From Oscillospiraceae bacterium (GTDB lineage Bacteria > Bacillota > Clostridia > Oscillospirales > Oscillospiraceae), in contig JAFTGG010000094.1 in assembly GCA_017458025.1 (NCBI GenBank), forward strand, positions 1 through 10,796: 10,796 bases of DNA, in the 5' to 3' direction. A program made the position numbers and the translations under genes. The notes under the pieces were generated by a model. That model was not told the DNA's origin and did not search any database. It saw nothing but the letters and a program-made list of their open reading frames with translations. This document shows, piece after piece, positions 1 through 6,398 of this stretch. Every line of letters starts with the position of its first letter. Within the stretch, counting starts at the first letter, position 1.

Positions 1-456
<456 letters not shown>

Positions 457-627
457 TTACTCGACGGTGATGGGCTTCTCGCCCACCTTGGTTTCGCCGC
501 CCGTGACCGGCCCGATGCTGACATAGTCGTCAGGATTGGCGACGAAGGCCGGCGCATAGCGCCGCTTGCCCGCGCCGCCGGCCGCGCGGACGGTCTTTTG
601 AGAGGCCGCCGCGCAGTCCGGCGCCAT
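457..627 (-). CDS. Small hypothetical protein, 56 residues, upstream of the GH1 gene
   Basis: This is an ATG ORF of 57 codons including TAA. AAGGAG lies about nine bases before the start, and an in-frame TAA sits four codons upstream of the ATG, so the ORF cannot extend 5' in this frame. Its stop lies 12 bases before the GH1 start, and the GH1 ribosome binding site begins one base after the stop, which suggests translational coupling. The N-terminal half is Ala/Lys/Arg-rich and of low complexity. The C-terminal half (FVANPDDYVSIGPVTGG and on to the end) looks like a genuine acidic, Gly/Thr-rich protein segment. There is no signal peptide or membrane helix. I do not recognise the family. It could be a small accessory protein for beta-glucoside use, or the tail of a once longer gene. 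Coding status rests on the RBS, spacing and composition only. Confidence 0.5.
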   Translation of the reverse strand: MAPDCAAASQKTVRAAGGAGKRRYAPAFVANPDDYVSIGPVTGGETKVGEKPITVE

Positions 628-696
628 GTGATACGCTCCTTACGATTTTGACAGCTTCGCGCGAATCATCGGACGCACATGCCATTCAGAACATCA

Positions 697-740
697 ATTA
701 TATTAATGGAATATATTTCAAAAATCAACAGGTAATTCAA
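697..740 (-). promoter_or_regulatory. Possible promoter region for the small ORF and GH1 gene
   Basis: This is an AT-rich island in otherwise GC-rich DNA, 70 to 110 bases upstream of the 56-residue ORF. Read on the minus strand it has a perfect TATAAT (697-702) but no good -35 at 17 bases; the nearest TTGATT lies at 20 bases. An alternative pair is TTGAAT (735-740) and TATATT (710-715), spaced 19 bases. The element is likely regulatory, but the exact boxes are uncertain. Confidence 0.35.
699..715. repeat. AT-rich inverted repeat TATATT-N5-AATATA
   Basis: Two perfect 6-base arms are separated by AATGG, overlapping the possible -10 boxes of the GH1 promoter region. The position fits an operator, but a short AT-only dyad in an AT-rich stretch can arise by chance. 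Confidence 0.3.
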
Positions 741-752
741 GACGCGACGCCC

Positions 753-863
753 AATGTCCTTTGGCAGGACGGCGCGCGCCGTACGCACTATCCGACCATT
801 CCGCCGACGGTGGAATACTCGCTGACCGAGCGCGGCAAGGCGGAAAAGGCCCGCCATTGGGGT
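753..863 (+). pseudogene. Remnant of an HxlR-family winged-helix regulator
   Basis: Read in frame from 753, the plus strand gives a segment containing LWQDGARRTHYPTIPPTVEY followed by SLTERGKA. This matches the conserved wing of HxlR regulators, whose usual form is L..DGL..R..YP..PP.VEYSLTE.G. The upstream recognition helices are missing; in their place is AT-rich non-coding DNA. The usual helix after the wing is shortened, and HWG (855-863) may be what is left of the C-terminal ...WG motif. No plausible start codon with an RBS serves it. The open frame that runs on past 887 only crosses the antisense strand of the DUF1537 gene. I read it as a decayed gene fragment with no present function. 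The identification rests on about 29 residues. Confidence 0.6.
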
Positions 864-887
864 ATGCCGGCATTTTTTAAGCAAGGG

Positions 888-2336
888 CTAATGCCCGGGC
901 ATGCCGCTTCGCAATATCTCCACCGTCCGGCGCAGCGTATCCGCCTCGCCGGTGTTGCCGGGGAAGATCACATAGGGAATGTCGGGGAACTTGCTCTCGG
1001 GTCCGAGCCGCCACACCGGAATGCCCGGGCGGATCTGACCCAGCACGTCCGCGCGTCTGACTCGCAGCGCCTTGACGCCCACGTCGCTGGACGTGATGCC
1101 GCCCTTGGCGACCACGAAAGCGGGCGTGACGCGCAAGCGCTCGACCAACGCGCAAACGCCCTCCGATATCTTGACGGAACGGCGCAGCGCATCCTCGCCG
1201 CTCTCGCCCTCTACCCTTAAAAGCGTCCGATTCGTATAGCACACGGCGGTCCTCCCGGAACGGAGGGCCGCTTCTATTTCGGCAACGCTCCGGTTGATCT
1301 CGGCGTCGAACGCCCCGTCGCCGTCCAGCACCAATTCGGAGCGGAACGCAACGCCCACCGCATCGGGCAGCGCCAGCAGCGCGTCTAACTGCTCCGTGGT
1401 CTTTCGCGTGTGGCTGCCGACAATCACAACGCCGCCGTTTCGGGTTTCCCGCGCAAGCAGCTCCGGCCCTGTGAGCAGCGGGCGGTCAGAGACGCCGCCC
1501 AAGATCTTGACAAGGCCCGCGGCGCTTCGGAACAGAAACTCCTTTCCCCGCGCGATCGCGCGGTAGAGCGCGACGCAAAACACCTTGAGGTCGCAGTCGT
1601 CGACGGCGTTCACCACGATCTTTCCGAAGCCATGCGCCGCCATCAACTGCTCGCAGACGCCGTCGATATCCATGCGGCGCAGCGCCCCGAGCGTCACGCA
1701 GCAGACCGTGTCCGCGGGATAAGCCCCTGCGGTCTTTTCCTCGATATACTCCCGCAAATCGGACGAACGGTAGCCAAACGTCGCGTCGCGGGCAAACTCC
1801 GTGTCGCCCGCCGGCACCAGCTCGCCGCCGTACCGGACGTAGTGGACGTTGTCAATGGTGAATCGCCCGCCCTCTTTAAAATACGGGCAAAGCACCTCGC
1901 CGTCCATGACGGGGCCGCCCGCTTTCTCCGTTTCCCGCCGGAGCGTCTCCGTCTCCAGCGGATAGTGTCCCCGCAGGGTGGAATCGCAGCGGCTGATCAG
2001 CAGGTACGGCGTCCCCGCCTCGCGCGCCGCTTCCGCGACGTTGCGCGCAATTTCGCGGTGCGCCGCGGCGGTCTGCTCCGCCGTAAAGCTGCGGGAGTTC
2101 GTCAAGATATAGAACAGCTTGTTCGTCTCCGCGAAGCCCTGCCGAATACTCTCCGGCGACCAATCCGTGTACACAGAGACGTCATGCACCGTCTGCACGC
2201 CCGTCGGGTCGTCGTCCAGCACGACCAGCTTCCTGCCGCTTGCCGCCAGCTCGCGTTGGAGCAGCGCGTCCACAACGGCTTCGTCCACGTCCGGATAGCG
2301 CCGGAGGACTGCCGTGCCGATGATTGGTTCGTTCAC
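888..2336 (-). CDS. DUF1537 four-carbon acid sugar kinase (OtnK/DtnK/DenK/OiaK superfamily)
   Basis: This predicted cytoplasmic ATP-dependent kinase has 482 residues, normal for the family. The N-terminal substrate-binding domain shows DDDPTG at residues 41-46 and SRCDSTLRGH at 115-124. The C-terminal nucleotide-binding domain shows GSHTRKT, KGGITSSD (411-418), a GQIRPG segment and FPGNTG (458-463). All hallmark motifs are intact. Characterised relatives phosphorylate 3-oxo-tetronates, threonate, erythronate or 3-oxo-isoapionate, so the substrate here is probably a short sugar acid, but its identity cannot be read. I chose the GTG start because AAAAGGGGTG lies six bases upstream, and because the ATG 30 bases further out (2366) overlaps the -10 box of a strong promoter and would hardly be in the transcript. 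The gene is divergent from the TRAP operon, which suggests a shared pathway; no GntR-type site overlaps its own promoter. Confidence 0.93.
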   Translation of the reverse strand: MNEPIIGTAVLRRYPDVDEAVVDALLQRELAASGRKLVVLDDDPTGVQTVHDVSVYTDWSPESIRQGFAETNKLFYILTNSRSFTAEQTAAAHREIARNVAEAAREAGTPYLLISRCDSTLRGHYPLETETLRRETEKAGGPVMDGEVLCPYFKEGGRFTIDNVHYVRYGGELVPAGDTEFARDATFGYRSSDLREYIEEKTAGAYPADTVCCVTLGALRRMDIDGVCEQLMAAHGFGKIVVNAVDDCDLKVFCVALYRAIARGKEFLFRSAAGLVKILGGVSDRPLLTGPELLARETRNGGVVIVGSHTRKTTEQLDALLALPDAVGVAFRSELVLDGDGAFDAEINRSVAEIEAALRSGRTAVCYTNRTLLRVEGESGEDALRRSVKISEGVCALVERLRVTPAFVVAKGGITSSDVGVKALRVRRADVLGQIRPGIPVWRLGPESKFPDIPYVIFPGNTGEADTLRRTVEILRSGMPGH

Positions 2337-2342
2337 GCGTTT

Positions 2343-2352
2343 CACCCCTTTT
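2343..2352 (-). promoter_or_regulatory. Ribosome binding site deciding the GTG start of the DUF1537 gene
   Basis: Minus-strand AAAAGGGGTG is close to the full anti-16S complement and ends six bases before the GTG at 2336. It is the only good site downstream of the predicted transcription start, so it favours GTG over the ATG at 2366. Confidence 0.6.
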
Positions 2353-2364
2353 GATGCTGCGTCC

Positions 2365-2393
2365 ATTGTACGAAACGCTCCGCTTTTCGTCAA
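2365..2393 (-). promoter_or_regulatory. Sigma-A type promoter of the DUF1537 kinase gene
   Basis: On the minus strand, TTGACG (2388-2393) and TACAAT (2365-2370) are separated by exactly 17 bases. Transcription should begin near 2358, giving a leader of about 20 bases before the GTG start. The -10 overlaps an in-frame ATG. Confidence 0.7.
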
Positions 2394-2452
2394 GAATCTC
2401 ATGGAATATCCTGTCTTAACGCGTTCTTTATCGGCGAGCGGCACAAAAAGCC

Positions 2453-2469
2453 TTTCCAAAATTTGGAAA
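2453..2469. promoter_or_regulatory. 17-bp perfect palindrome, possible operator in the divergent region
   Basis: TTTCCAAA and TTTGGAAA flank a central A with no mismatch. The palindrome lies about 35 bases upstream of the TRAP -35 box and about 60 bases upstream of the kinase -35 box. This is a suitable place for an activator or a shared regulator. It does not resemble the TTGTnnnACAA site, so a second regulator would be needed. No T-run follows, which argues against a terminator. Confidence 0.45.
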
Positions 2470-2503
2470 AACCGCCGAAACAGTGTTAAAAAATAAACAA
2501 TTA

Positions 2504-2531
2504 TTGACAGTTCATCTTCGCTAGTTATATT
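2504..2531 (+). promoter_or_regulatory. Sigma-A type promoter of the TRAP transporter operon
   Basis: TTGACA (2504-2509, perfect consensus) and TATATT (2526-2531, five of six) are spaced 16 bases. Transcription should start near 2538-2540, inside the GntR-type operator, giving a leader of about 100 bases before dctP. Confidence 0.75.
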
Positions 2532-2545
2532 GTTGTATTACAACA
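2531..2545. promoter_or_regulatory. FadR/GntR-type operator at the TRAP promoter
   Basis: This is a perfect 15-bp palindrome with arms TGTTGTA and TACAACA around a central T. Its core, TTGTATTACAA, fits the TnGTnnnACnA pattern bound by FadR-subfamily GntR proteins. It begins on the last base of the -10 box and covers the expected transcription start, so binding would block initiation. The core plus its flank (2533-2546) matches the site before the gntR gene in 11 of 14 positions. Confidence 0.7.
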
Positions 2546-2591
2546 TTACAAACAGACAAGAGCCTAAGTTTCCTTGCCTCTCTTTTGTATC

Positions 2592-2609
2592 TATCCGGAG
2601 GACCGGATA
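2592..2609 (+). promoter_or_regulatory. Stem-loop in the dctP leader
   Basis: TATCCGG and CCGGATA form a perfect 7-bp stem with the loop AGGA, ending 17 bases before the AGGAGG of dctP. No T-run follows directly, so it is not a terminator. It may stabilise the mRNA 5' end or be incidental. Confidence 0.35.
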
Positions 2610-2638
2610 AAAATAAAATAAAAAACAGGAGGACAAAC

Positions 2639-3718
2639 ATGAAAACGAAGACCATGAAGAGACTTGCAGCCCTCGCGCTGGCAGTGGTGATGGTGCTCGG
2701 CATGGCTGCCTGCGGCAGCAGCGGCAGCGGCAGTGCCGGCAGCAGCACGGGCACCGCGACCACCGGCAGCGGCACCGCCACGACCGCGGCGCCCGCCAAC
2801 AATGGCCAGAAGTACACCATCCGCATCGGCCACAGCGACACCACCGCAAACCTGATCCACATTTCCCTGGAGCATTTCGCCGCCGCCGTCAACGAGCGCA
2901 CCAACGGCCAGGTCGAGGTCCAGATCTTTGCCTCCGAGCAGCTCGGCTCCAACGCCGAGATGATCGAGATGGTCGAGATGGGCTCCCTCGACGCCATGAT
3001 GCTCCCCTCCGGCCAGCAGGCGAACTACTGCCCGAAGTTCAAGGCGCTGAGCCTTCCGTTCCTGTTCTCTGACTACGACCACGTCTACAAGGTGCTCGAC
3101 GGCGAGATCGGTCAGGAGCTGCTCGAAGGCCTTTCCGACCACAACATGATCCAGCTCGCCTATTGGGAGAACGGCCTGCGTCAGTTCACCAACAACGTGC
3201 GCCCGATCAACACCCCCGCCGACATGAACGGCCTCAAGTTCCGCACGCCTGAGGACGCGCTGACCGTCGCGATCTTCGCCGCTTACGGCGCTTCCGCTTC
3301 CCCGTTCGCTTTCTCCGAGCTGTACCTCGCGCTTCAGCAGGGCACGTTTGACGGTCAGGAGAACCCCGTCGCGAACATCTACGCCAACAACTTCCAGAAC
3401 GTCCAGAAGTATCTGACCATGGTGAACTATCAGTATCAGCCCAAGGACATGATCTTCTCCCTCACCACCTGGAACAAGCTCCCCGCCGACCTGCAGCAGA
3501 TCATTCAGGAAGCCGCCATTGAGTTCGGCGCCGAGCACCGTCAGGCGATCCGCGACAACGAGGACGCACAGCTTGCCGAGCTGAAGGCCGCCGGTATGGA
3601 GGTCGGTTATCCCGACACCGCTCCGTTCATTGAGCAGGCGCAGAGCGTGTACTCCGACTTCTATGCGCAGTATGACTGGGCGCAGGATCTGGTCGCGCGC
3701 ATCAACGCTCTTAAGTAA
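2639..3718 (+). CDS. dctP: TRAP transporter solute-binding lipoprotein, DctP family
   Basis: The extracytoplasmic receptor of a TRAP transporter captures a carboxylated solute and delivers it to the DctQM membrane unit. It has 359 residues. A lipoprotein signal (residues 1-24) ends in GMAAC, so Cys25 is the lipid anchor. A Gly/Ser/Thr/Ala linker reaches to about residue 55, and the mature DctP fold follows. GLRQFTNNVRPI and NGLKFRTPE are diagnostic; Arg202 in the latter is at the position of the carboxylate-clamping arginine. The start is the ATG preceded by AGGAGG (2627-2632) at six bases. An in-frame ATG at 2585 has no RBS and lies in the leader. A strong promoter and a GntR-type operator lie upstream, and a stable hairpin separates it from dctQ, fitting a higher level of receptor than of membrane subunits. 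The ligand is probably an organic or sugar acid; which one is unknown. Confidence 0.95.
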   Translation: MKTKTMKRLAALALAVVMVLGMAACGSSGSGSAGSSTGTATTGSGTATTAAPANNGQKYTIRIGHSDTTANLIHISLEHFAAAVNERTNGQVEVQIFASEQLGSNAEMIEMVEMGSLDAMMLPSGQQANYCPKFKALSLPFLFSDYDHVYKVLDGEIGQELLEGLSDHNMIQLAYWENGLRQFTNNVRPINTPADMNGLKFRTPEDALTVAIFAAYGASASPFAFSELYLALQQGTFDGQENPVANIYANNFQNVQKYLTMVNYQYQPKDMIFSLTTWNKLPADLQQIIQEAAIEFGAEHRQAIRDNEDAQLAELKAAGMEVGYPDTAPFIEQAQSVYSDFYAQYDWAQDLVARINALK

Positions 3719-3729
3719 CGCCTTTTTGC

Positions 3730-3760
3730 GGGGAGGCACGGCGGCGTGCCGTGTCTCCCC
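3730..3760 (+). terminator. Intercistronic stem-loop between dctP and dctQ (attenuator or mRNA stabiliser)
   Basis: A 13-bp GC-rich stem (GGGGAGGCACGGC with GCCGTGTCTCCCC, one G-U pair) closes a 5-base loop. It lies 11 bases after the dctP stop. The following bases are pyrimidine-rich (TTCTCC) but not a T-run, so full termination is unlikely. Partial termination or protection of the dctP mRNA 3' end would give more receptor than transporter. Confidence 0.6.
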
Positions 3761-3800
3761 TTCTCCTCCCCGGCTTCAAAAACGATACGAGAGGTGAAGC

Positions 3801-4316
3801 ATGAAAACAGCCATCCATAAGTGCAGCCTGATACTCGATAAGATCTGCGCGGCAATCACCGGTTTCCTTCTGGTTGCTCTGTGCCTGATCATCGACTATT
3901 CAGTCATTATGCGCAAGATTTTTAACAGCCCCGTCACCTGGCAGTACGAGCTGACGCTTGTCGGCCTCTGCTGGGTCACCTTCATCGGCATGCCGATGAC
4001 CTTCCACAAGGTCGAACACATGCGCCTGACCTTCGTCACCGACAAGCTCAAGCCCAGTGTGTGGCGCGTCTACATGGACGTTATCGACGTCCTGCTGATC
4101 GTGTTCCTCGTCGCCGGCATCGTCAACAGCATCCAGGTCGTGCAGAACGCCTGGCCGCAGTTCTATCAGACGGTTCCCTTTATGCGCCGCGGCTACTACT
4201 ATATGTCCTTCCCCATCGGCGCCGCGATCTCGGTCATCCATTTGATCGACATCATTTTGAACCGGAAATCGAATCAGGCGCCCACGGCACAGAAAGATGA
4301 GGAGGTGGCGGTATGA
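3801..4316 (+). CDS. dctQ: TRAP transporter small membrane subunit, DctQ family
   Basis: The protein has 171 residues and four predicted membrane helices (roughly residues 13-35, 45-65, 90-112 and 132-150). It belongs to DctQ, the small integral subunit that partners DctM. WQYELTLVGLCWVTFIGMP and HKVEHMRLTF match the conserved middle of the family, where an acidic residue and a Trp sit before the second helix. The C-terminus is a short charged cytoplasmic tail. The start has AGAGGTGA upstream. The stop overlaps the dctM start as ATGA, and the dctM ribosome binding site lies inside the end of this gene, so translation of the pair should be coupled. The gap of 82 bases to dctP holds only the hairpin and the RBS. 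Confidence 0.92.
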   Translation: MKTAIHKCSLILDKICAAITGFLLVALCLIIDYSVIMRKIFNSPVTWQYELTLVGLCWVTFIGMPMTFHKVEHMRLTFVTDKLKPSVWRVYMDVIDVLLIVFLVAGIVNSIQVVQNAWPQFYQTVPFMRRGYYYMSFPIGAAISVIHLIDIILNRKSNQAPTAQKDEEVAV

Positions 4317-5602
4317 ACTTCAGCTTCGGCGTTTTGGTCCTGATGCTCGTCGGCGGCTTTCTGCTGCTGATGGTCCTCGGCGTGCCCATCGCGTTCGCGC
4401 TCGCCATCGCGGCGCTGTTCACCTGCGCCGTGACCGGACAGTTCCCCGTCTACGCGATCTTCCACCGCTTCATCGGCAACGCGAGCTCCTATACGCTGCT
4501 CGCCATCGCCTTCTTCATTCTCGCCGCCAAGCTGATGAACACCGGCGGCGTCACGCGCAAGATCTTCCGCGCCTGCTCCGCGTGGGTCGGCGCGATCCCC
4601 GGCGGCCTCGGCCACGCGAACGTCCTCGCGTCCATCGTTTTCTCCGGCATGAGCGGCTCCGCCGTCGCCGACGCGGGCGGTCTCGGCCAGATCGAGATCG
4701 ACGCGATGAACAAGGAGGGCTTCGACCCCGACTTCTCCGCCGCCGTCACCGCCGCTTCCGCCACGATCGGCCCCATCATTCCGCCGAGCATCCCGATGGT
4801 CGTCTACGGCATGATGTCCGAGGTCGACGTCGGCCAACTGTTCATCGGCGGCGTCACGCCGGGCCTGCTGCTCGCGCTCGCGACCAGCGTGCTCGTGTTC
4901 TTCATGGCGAAAAAGCGCAACTACCCCGTCCATAAGTTCAGTTGGAAAGAGGTCTGGATCTCCACCAAGGAAGCGTTCCTGTCCCTGCTGACGCCGGTCA
5001 TCATCATCGGCGGCATCTGGACGGGCGTGTTCAGCCCGACCGAGGCGGCGTGCGTCGCGGCGACCTACGCTTTCATCCTCGCCGTCATCGTCTATCACGA
5101 GATGGGTTGGAGCGAGGTCAGGCAGGCGCTGATCGACACCGCGCGCGACAGCGCGGGCATTCTCTGCATCATCTGCGGCGCGGCGGCGTTTAGCTGGCTC
5201 GTCACGATGCTGGGCATGACGCAGGCGCTGAGCAACGCGCTCGTGTCGCTGACCGACAACAAGTACGTCATGCTGCTGATCCTGAACATCGCGTTCCTGC
5301 TCATCGGCATGTTCATGGAGGCGCTCGCCGCCATGACCATCACGCTGCCGTTCCTCGTGCCCCTGATGGGCGTTTACGGCATTGATCCGCTCCACCTCGG
5401 CGTCGTGCTGGTGCTGAACCTGATGATCGGCCTCTGCACCCCGCCGGTCGGCACGAGCCTGTTCATCTGCGCCAAGAGCGCGGGCATCTCCATCGAAAAG
5501 ATGTATAAGGCGATCCTGCCGTTCCTGATCCCGCTGCTGATCGTGCTGTTCCTCATCACCTATGTCCCGACTCTCGTCACCTGGCTGCCGAGCCTGATGT
5601 GA
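4313..5602 (+). CDS. dctM: TRAP transporter large permease subunit, DctM family
   Basis: The protein has 429 residues, the standard length. It is the ion-coupled transport subunit of the TRAP system and almost wholly membrane-embedded, with about eleven or twelve hydrophobic segments. Family motifs are present in order: GGLGHANVLAS (97-107), SGMSGSAVAD (111-120), IGPIIPPSI (152-160), GVFSPTEAA in the second half, and CTPPVGTSLF near the C-terminus. The repeated PP motifs and SGSAVAD mark the two inverted repeats and the solute/Na+ site region of DctM proteins. GGAGGTG (4301-4307) lies five bases before the ATG, within dctQ. There is no terminator between this gene and the regulator gene, so transcripts may read through into it. 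Confidence 0.95.
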   Translation: MNFSFGVLVLMLVGGFLLLMVLGVPIAFALAIAALFTCAVTGQFPVYAIFHRFIGNASSYTLLAIAFFILAAKLMNTGGVTRKIFRACSAWVGAIPGGLGHANVLASIVFSGMSGSAVADAGGLGQIEIDAMNKEGFDPDFSAAVTAASATIGPIIPPSIPMVVYGMMSEVDVGQLFIGGVTPGLLLALATSVLVFFMAKKRNYPVHKFSWKEVWISTKEAFLSLLTPVIIIGGIWTGVFSPTEAACVAATYAFILAVIVYHEMGWSEVRQALIDTARDSAGILCIICGAAAFSWLVTMLGMTQALSNALVSLTDNKYVMLLILNIAFLLIGMFMEALAAMTITLPFLVPLMGVYGIDPLHLGVVLVLNLMIGLCTPPVGTSLFICAKSAGISIEKMYKAILPFLIPLLIVLFLITYVPTLVTWLPSLM

Positions 5603-5622
5603 CGGCGGCGCGGATAAAGAGT

Positions 5623-5651
5623 TTGACGCTCATGAGCTGAAATGGTATAAT
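5623..5651 (+). promoter_or_regulatory. Sigma-A type promoter of the gntR gene
   Basis: TTGACG (5623-5628) and a perfect TATAAT (5646-5651) are separated by 17 bases. TGG just before the -10 makes it an extended -10 (TGnTATAAT). This gives the regulator and the enzyme genes behind it their own start, independent of the TRAP promoter. Confidence 0.78.
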
Positions 5652-5661
5652 TGTCTGACAA
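5651..5661. promoter_or_regulatory. FadR/GntR-type operator at the gntR promoter
   Basis: TTGTCTGACAA is a perfect palindrome (arms TTGTC and GACAA around T). It begins on the last base of the -10 box, and the palindrome before dctP begins on the last base of its -10 box in the same way. ACAACAT is shared on the downstream side with the dctP site. This fits negative autoregulation by the gene that follows. Confidence 0.7.
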
Positions 5662-5681
5662 CATGATTGTGAGGTAATTCT

Positions 5682-6365
5682 ATGAAATCTTTCAGCCCTG
5701 TATCCAGCAACAAGCTCTATATCCAGATCTATAACCAGATTCATGACGCGATCATTTCCGGCCAATATGAGGTCGGAGACCGGCTGCCGAGCGAAAAGGA
5801 TCTGTGCGCGATGTTCAACGTCAGCCGCGTTCCCGTGCGAGAAGCGCTGTCCGCGCTGGAGCTCAACGGCCTCGTCGACTCCATGCAGGGCGCCGGCGTC
5901 TATGTCAAGCGGACGACGCCCGAGAAGGACGATTGGACCCACGAGGTCGAACCGCAGGACATCATTCGCGCGCGAATGGTGCTGGAGCCGGACATCGCTC
6001 GGCTTGCGGCGGAGCAGATCAACGAGGAACAACGCGCGGAGCTCCGCGACATCATCGAGCGCTTCAAGGAGGAAGCGGATGAGGACGTCTACACGACGAC
6101 GGTCGATAAGGAGTTCCACCTCTTTCTCGCGAAAACGAGCGGCAACACGCTTTACGTCATGATGATGGAAATGGTCTTCAAGACCATGGAGCAGCGGATG
6201 TGGGAGCTGATCCTCAGCCGCACCGTCGCAACCAAAAAATATCGAGAGCAAAACAACCGCGAACATCTCCATATCGCTCAGGCAGTGCTCGACGGCCGCG
6301 CCGACGACGCATACGCCTTTATGAAAGATCACATGGAGCAGTTGTATGAGCGGTATTGGAGTTGA
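5682..6365 (+). CDS. GntR family transcriptional regulator, FadR subfamily (FCD domain)
   Basis: A DNA-binding regulator of 227 residues. Residues about 11-75 form the GntR winged helix (RLPSEKDLCAMFNVSRVPVR, then EALSALELNGLV and the wing GAGVYVK). From about 85 on is the all-helical FCD effector domain. Its usual metal-binding set is present: Asp142, His146 (in DKEFHLFLA), His195 and His217. Such domains commonly bind a metal-chelated carboxylate such as a sugar acid. The ATG has GAGG seven bases upstream. The gene has its own promoter with a TTGTnnnACAA operator, and the same site covers the start of the TRAP operon, so it most likely represses transporter and itself until the imported acid or a derivative binds. 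It sits between transporter and enzyme genes. Family and subfamily are certain; ligand unknown. Confidence 0.94.
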   Translation: MKSFSPVSSNKLYIQIYNQIHDAIISGQYEVGDRLPSEKDLCAMFNVSRVPVREALSALELNGLVDSMQGAGVYVKRTTPEKDDWTHEVEPQDIIRARMVLEPDIARLAAEQINEEQRAELRDIIERFKEEADEDVYTTTVDKEFHLFLAKTSGNTLYVMMMEMVFKTMEQRMWELILSRTVATKKYREQNNREHLHIAQAVLDGRADDAYAFMKDHMEQLYERYWS

Positions 6366-6398
6366 ACGCGCACTTTTAACAAAAAAGGAGCGTTTTTC

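Noticed and set aside
864..885. ATGCCGGCAT followed by TTTTTT as a plus-strand terminator
   Set aside because: The palindrome has no loop and cannot fold into a useful stem as it stands; too weak to call.
648..1220. 190-codon plus-strand frame as an intact gene
   Set aside because: Only a short stretch resembles HxlR proteins. The first part is AT-rich promoter-like DNA and the rest is antisense to the kinase gene, so I kept only the fragment as a pseudogene.
1410..2354. 314-codon open frame on the plus strand
   Set aside because: It is antisense to the DUF1537 kinase, whose motifs are all intact on the minus strand.
2714..2790. Short tandem repeats at the start of mature DctP
   Set aside because: They are explained by the Gly/Ser/Thr linker usual in clostridial lipoprotein receptors; there is no sign of a mobile or regulatory repeat.
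4274..5395. 373-codon open frame on the minus strand
   Set aside because: It is antisense to dctM; the translation is a mix of Asp, Arg, His and Glu with no protein-like pattern.
5641..5681. Terminator between dctM and gntR
   Set aside because: No stem with a T-run is present; the symmetric bases are better explained as the promoter and operator.
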